Of a stretch of DNA of 16,306 nucleotides, positions 14,581 to 16,306 are shown piece after piece (within the stretch, counting starts at the first letter, position 1; every line of letters begins with the position of its first letter). A program made the position numbers and the translations under genes. The notes beneath the pieces are model-generated. The model was not told where the DNA came from, did no database searches, and saw only the letters and a program-made list of their open reading frames with translations. The stretch comes from Flavobacteriales bacterium UBA1959 (GTDB lineage: Bacteria; Bacteroidota; Bacteroidia; Flavobacteriales_D; Sanyastnellaceae): positions 18,402 to 34,707 of the forward strand of contig DDEH01000041.1 in assembly GCA_002336085.1 (NCBI GenBank). Direction: 5' to 3'.

Positions 14581-16306
14581 GTCTCCTGATTCTGAAGTTG
14601 TTCCGGAGACTACCCGTCGAATTTCATTCAACTTAACTAACGCATCAACAGGGGTAAGGTTATTGATGTCCAAACCCAAAATCTGTTCGCGCACTTGTTC
14701 AAGCACAGGGTCATCCAATTGAAAGATGCTCATTTGGACATCGGACAGTTCCGATGTAGCTGCTTCCTGAATGTGGAATGGAGCCTTGTGATCGTCTTTC
14801 ATTCCTTGCCGGCTGCTCTCGAGTTGAGAGAGAACAGCCTTGGCTCGGCGGACAATTGATTTTGGCACGCCAGCCAATTGGGCGACATGAATGCCGAATG
14901 AATGATTGCTTCCACCTGTCGCCAGTTTTCGAAGGAAGACAATTTTACCGTCGACTTCTTTGACGGTTACGTTCAAATTTCGAATGCGATTGAACCGGTC
15001 TTGCATCGCATTGAGCTCGTGGTAATGCGTTGCAAAAAGTGTCAGCGGCCGTTCTTTAAGTTCATGCAGGTGTTCAGCAATGGCCCAAGCGATGCTCACG
15101 CCATCATATGTGCTGGTTCCCCGACCGATTTCGTCCAAAAGCACAAGGCTTCGGTTCGTTAGGTTGTTTAGAATTGCAGACGTCTCGTTCATTTCCACCA
15201 TGAATGTGGATTCTCCAGAGGAAATGTTATCGGAGGCACCTACTCGGGTGAAAATGCGGTCGAGTACTCCTAAGGTTGCGGATGCAGCGGGTACAAAACC
15301 GCCCATCTGTGCCATCAACGAGATCAAGGCAGTTTGCCGGAGAAGCGCAGACTTACCGGCCATATTGGGCCCCGTAATCATCAGGATTTGGGCTTGATCA
15401 CCGTCTAGTGTGATGTCATTTGGTACATAGAGCTCACCCACTTTCATCGTGCGTTCAATAACGGGGTGACGCCCACTAACGATTCTTACGCTATGCTTCT
15501 TGCACATGCGCGGACGCACGTAATGATTGTCTTCAGCAACTTGGGCTAGGCCGGTCAATGCGTCCAGTGCTCCTATGACTTGAGCATTTTCTTGCAATGC
15601 CTTAATTTCCAGGGAAGCAGCGGTCACCAAGTCTTGGAAGCACTCCCATTCCAGTGTACTTGACAGGCCGTCAGCATCTAATATTTTTTGCTCGAGTTCT
15701 TTCAATTCCTCCGTGATGTAACGCTCTGCCTGGGTCAGCGTTTGCTTGCGAATCCATTCTGAAGGAACTTTGTCTTTGTGGGTGTTTCGGACTTCGAGGT
15801 AATATCCAAAAACTTGGTTGTAGTCAATCTTGAGTGAGGAAATGCCCGTTCGTTCTATTTCCCGCTCGCAAATTGCTGCCAATGCTGATTTTGAATTGGC
15901 TTTGATTTCTCTGAGATCGTCTAGCTCTGCATTGATCCCGGGGCGAATTACTTGGCCTTTGTTTGGATTGACTGGTGGCTCATCGACCAATTCAGTATCC
16001 AAACGTTGCAGCAATTCATTGCATGGAGACATGCGTTCCAAATACGTGAGAAGGGAATCGATGCCTTCTGCTTCTGCGGCTATTTCATGGGCGCTTTCGA
16101 TCCCCATTCTCAATTGGGCTAATTCCCTTGGATTGATGCGGCCAGTGCTCGCCTTCGACGCGAGCCGCTCCAAATCACCCATGCTACTGAACAAATTTTG
16201 CATTGCCTCGCGCAAATTGCCTCGTTCGAATAAAGCATCTACGGCTTCATGCCTTTTTTCAATTGCAGGGATTTCCGTAAGGGGCATTAATAGCCAGCGA
16301 CGAAGG
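14572..16306 (-). CDS. mutS: DNA mismatch repair protein MutS, N-terminus cut by window edge
   Basis: The frame is open to the right edge; residues just before the first in-window Met read L-R-R-W-L-L, the MutS core motif before P-L, so the gene is truncated by the window and not by a real start at 16287. About 577 residues are present, out of roughly 850-880 in the family. Missing are the mismatch-binding domain and connector. Present are the lever and clamp domains (helical, with a Y-L-E-V-R-N-T-H-K-D-K segment) and the ATPase domain: Walker A G-P-N-M-A-G-K-S near 15370-15345, F-V-P-A-A, Walker B L-L-D-E-I-G-R-G-T-S near 15150-15110, and A-T-H-Y-H-E-L near 15030. MutS binds mismatches as a dimer and starts repair with MutL. 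Its last codons overlap the convergent ald gene. Confidence 0.97.
   Translation of the reverse strand, partial: LRRWLLMPLTEIPAIEKRHEAVDALFERGNLREAMQNLFSSMGDLERLASKASTGRINPRELAQLRMGIESAHEIAAEAEGIDSLLTYLERMSPCNELLQRLDTELVDEPPVNPNKGQVIRPGINAELDDLREIKANSKSALAAICEREIERTGISSLKIDYNQVFGYYLEVRNTHKDKVPSEWIRKQTLTQAERYITEELKELEQKILDADGLSSTLEWECFQDLVTAASLEIKALQENAQVIGALDALTGLAQVAEDNHYVRPRMCKKHSVRIVSGRHPVIERTMKVGELYVPNDITLDGDQAQILMITGPNMAGKSALLRQTALISLMAQMGGFVPAASATLGVLDRIFTRVGASDNISSGESTFMVEMNETSAILNNLTNRSLVLLDEIGRGTSTYDGVSIAWAIAEHLHELKERPLTLFATHYHELNAMQDRFNRIRNLNVTVKEVDGKIVFLRKLATGGSNHSFGIHVAQLAGVPKSIVRRAKAVLSQLESSRQGMKDDHKAPFHIQEAATSELSDVQMSIFQLDDPVLEQVREQILGLDINNLTPVDALVKLNEIRRVVSGTTSESGDSE

Noticed and set aside
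16285..16287. ATG at 16287 as the true start of a short MutS (571 residues)
   Set aside because: The frame continues to the window edge with L-R-R-W-L-L, the conserved MutS core sequence before this point, so the gene is simply cut by the window.

Overview
The window is a dense, almost fully coding stretch of a Bacteroidota chromosome, most likely from a Flavobacteriales-like lineage. The evidence is the set of lineage-restricted genes: the type IX secretion/gliding genes gldD and gldE, the T9SS regulator porX, an RNase G of the Bacteroidota type, and a tiny mS38-like basic protein. Gene order also fits this phylum (mutY-ssb-gldE-gldD; porX-tsaE-ald). Shine-Dalgarno sequences are weak or absent and TAnnTTTG-like -7 boxes are present, as expected for Bacteroidota. 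I see no IS element, phage gene, CRISPR array, tRNA or rRNA. Only two stretches exceed about 60 non-coding bases beside short spacers: the mutY/HU divergent region and the porX/HD divergent region, plus the 64-base leader of the RNase gene.

Layout. (1) 1-7203, minus strand: a tightly packed, probably single operon, transcribed mutY > ssb > gldE > gldD > coaX > outer-membrane protein > TPR secreted protein (the last runs off the left edge, probably lacking only its last few residues). Adjacent genes overlap by 11, 4 and 8 bases from gldE to the outer-membrane protein gene, which suggests translational coupling. (2) 7281-9918, plus strand: HU/IHF-family DNA-binding protein > membrane-anchored TPR protein > 29-residue mS38/COX24-like basic protein > ribonuclease G/E. 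(3) 9927-11159, minus: HD-domain phosphohydrolase, convergent with the RNase gene and divergent from porX. (4) 11263-14580, plus: porX > tsaE > alanine dehydrogenase-family gene. (5) 14572-16306, minus: C-terminal two thirds of MutS, overlapping the end of the dehydrogenase gene by 9 bases.

The genes fall into a few themes. DNA repair and replication: MutY, SSB, MutS, HU. Type IX secretion and gliding: GldD, GldE and the two-component effector PorX. Ribosome and RNA maturation: mS38-like peptide, RNase G, TsaE (t6A tRNA modification). Cofactor synthesis: CoaX. Most of this is conserved core genome. The items most worth a second look are the very small ribosomal-type ORF joined to the RNase gene, the near-perfect 18-base dyad upstream of porX, the palindrome-rich leader of the RNase gene, the pairing of an HD phosphohydrolase with the PglZ-type effector PorX, and the His-to-Gln change in the alanine dehydrogenase active-site motif. 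I found no convincing undescribed system.
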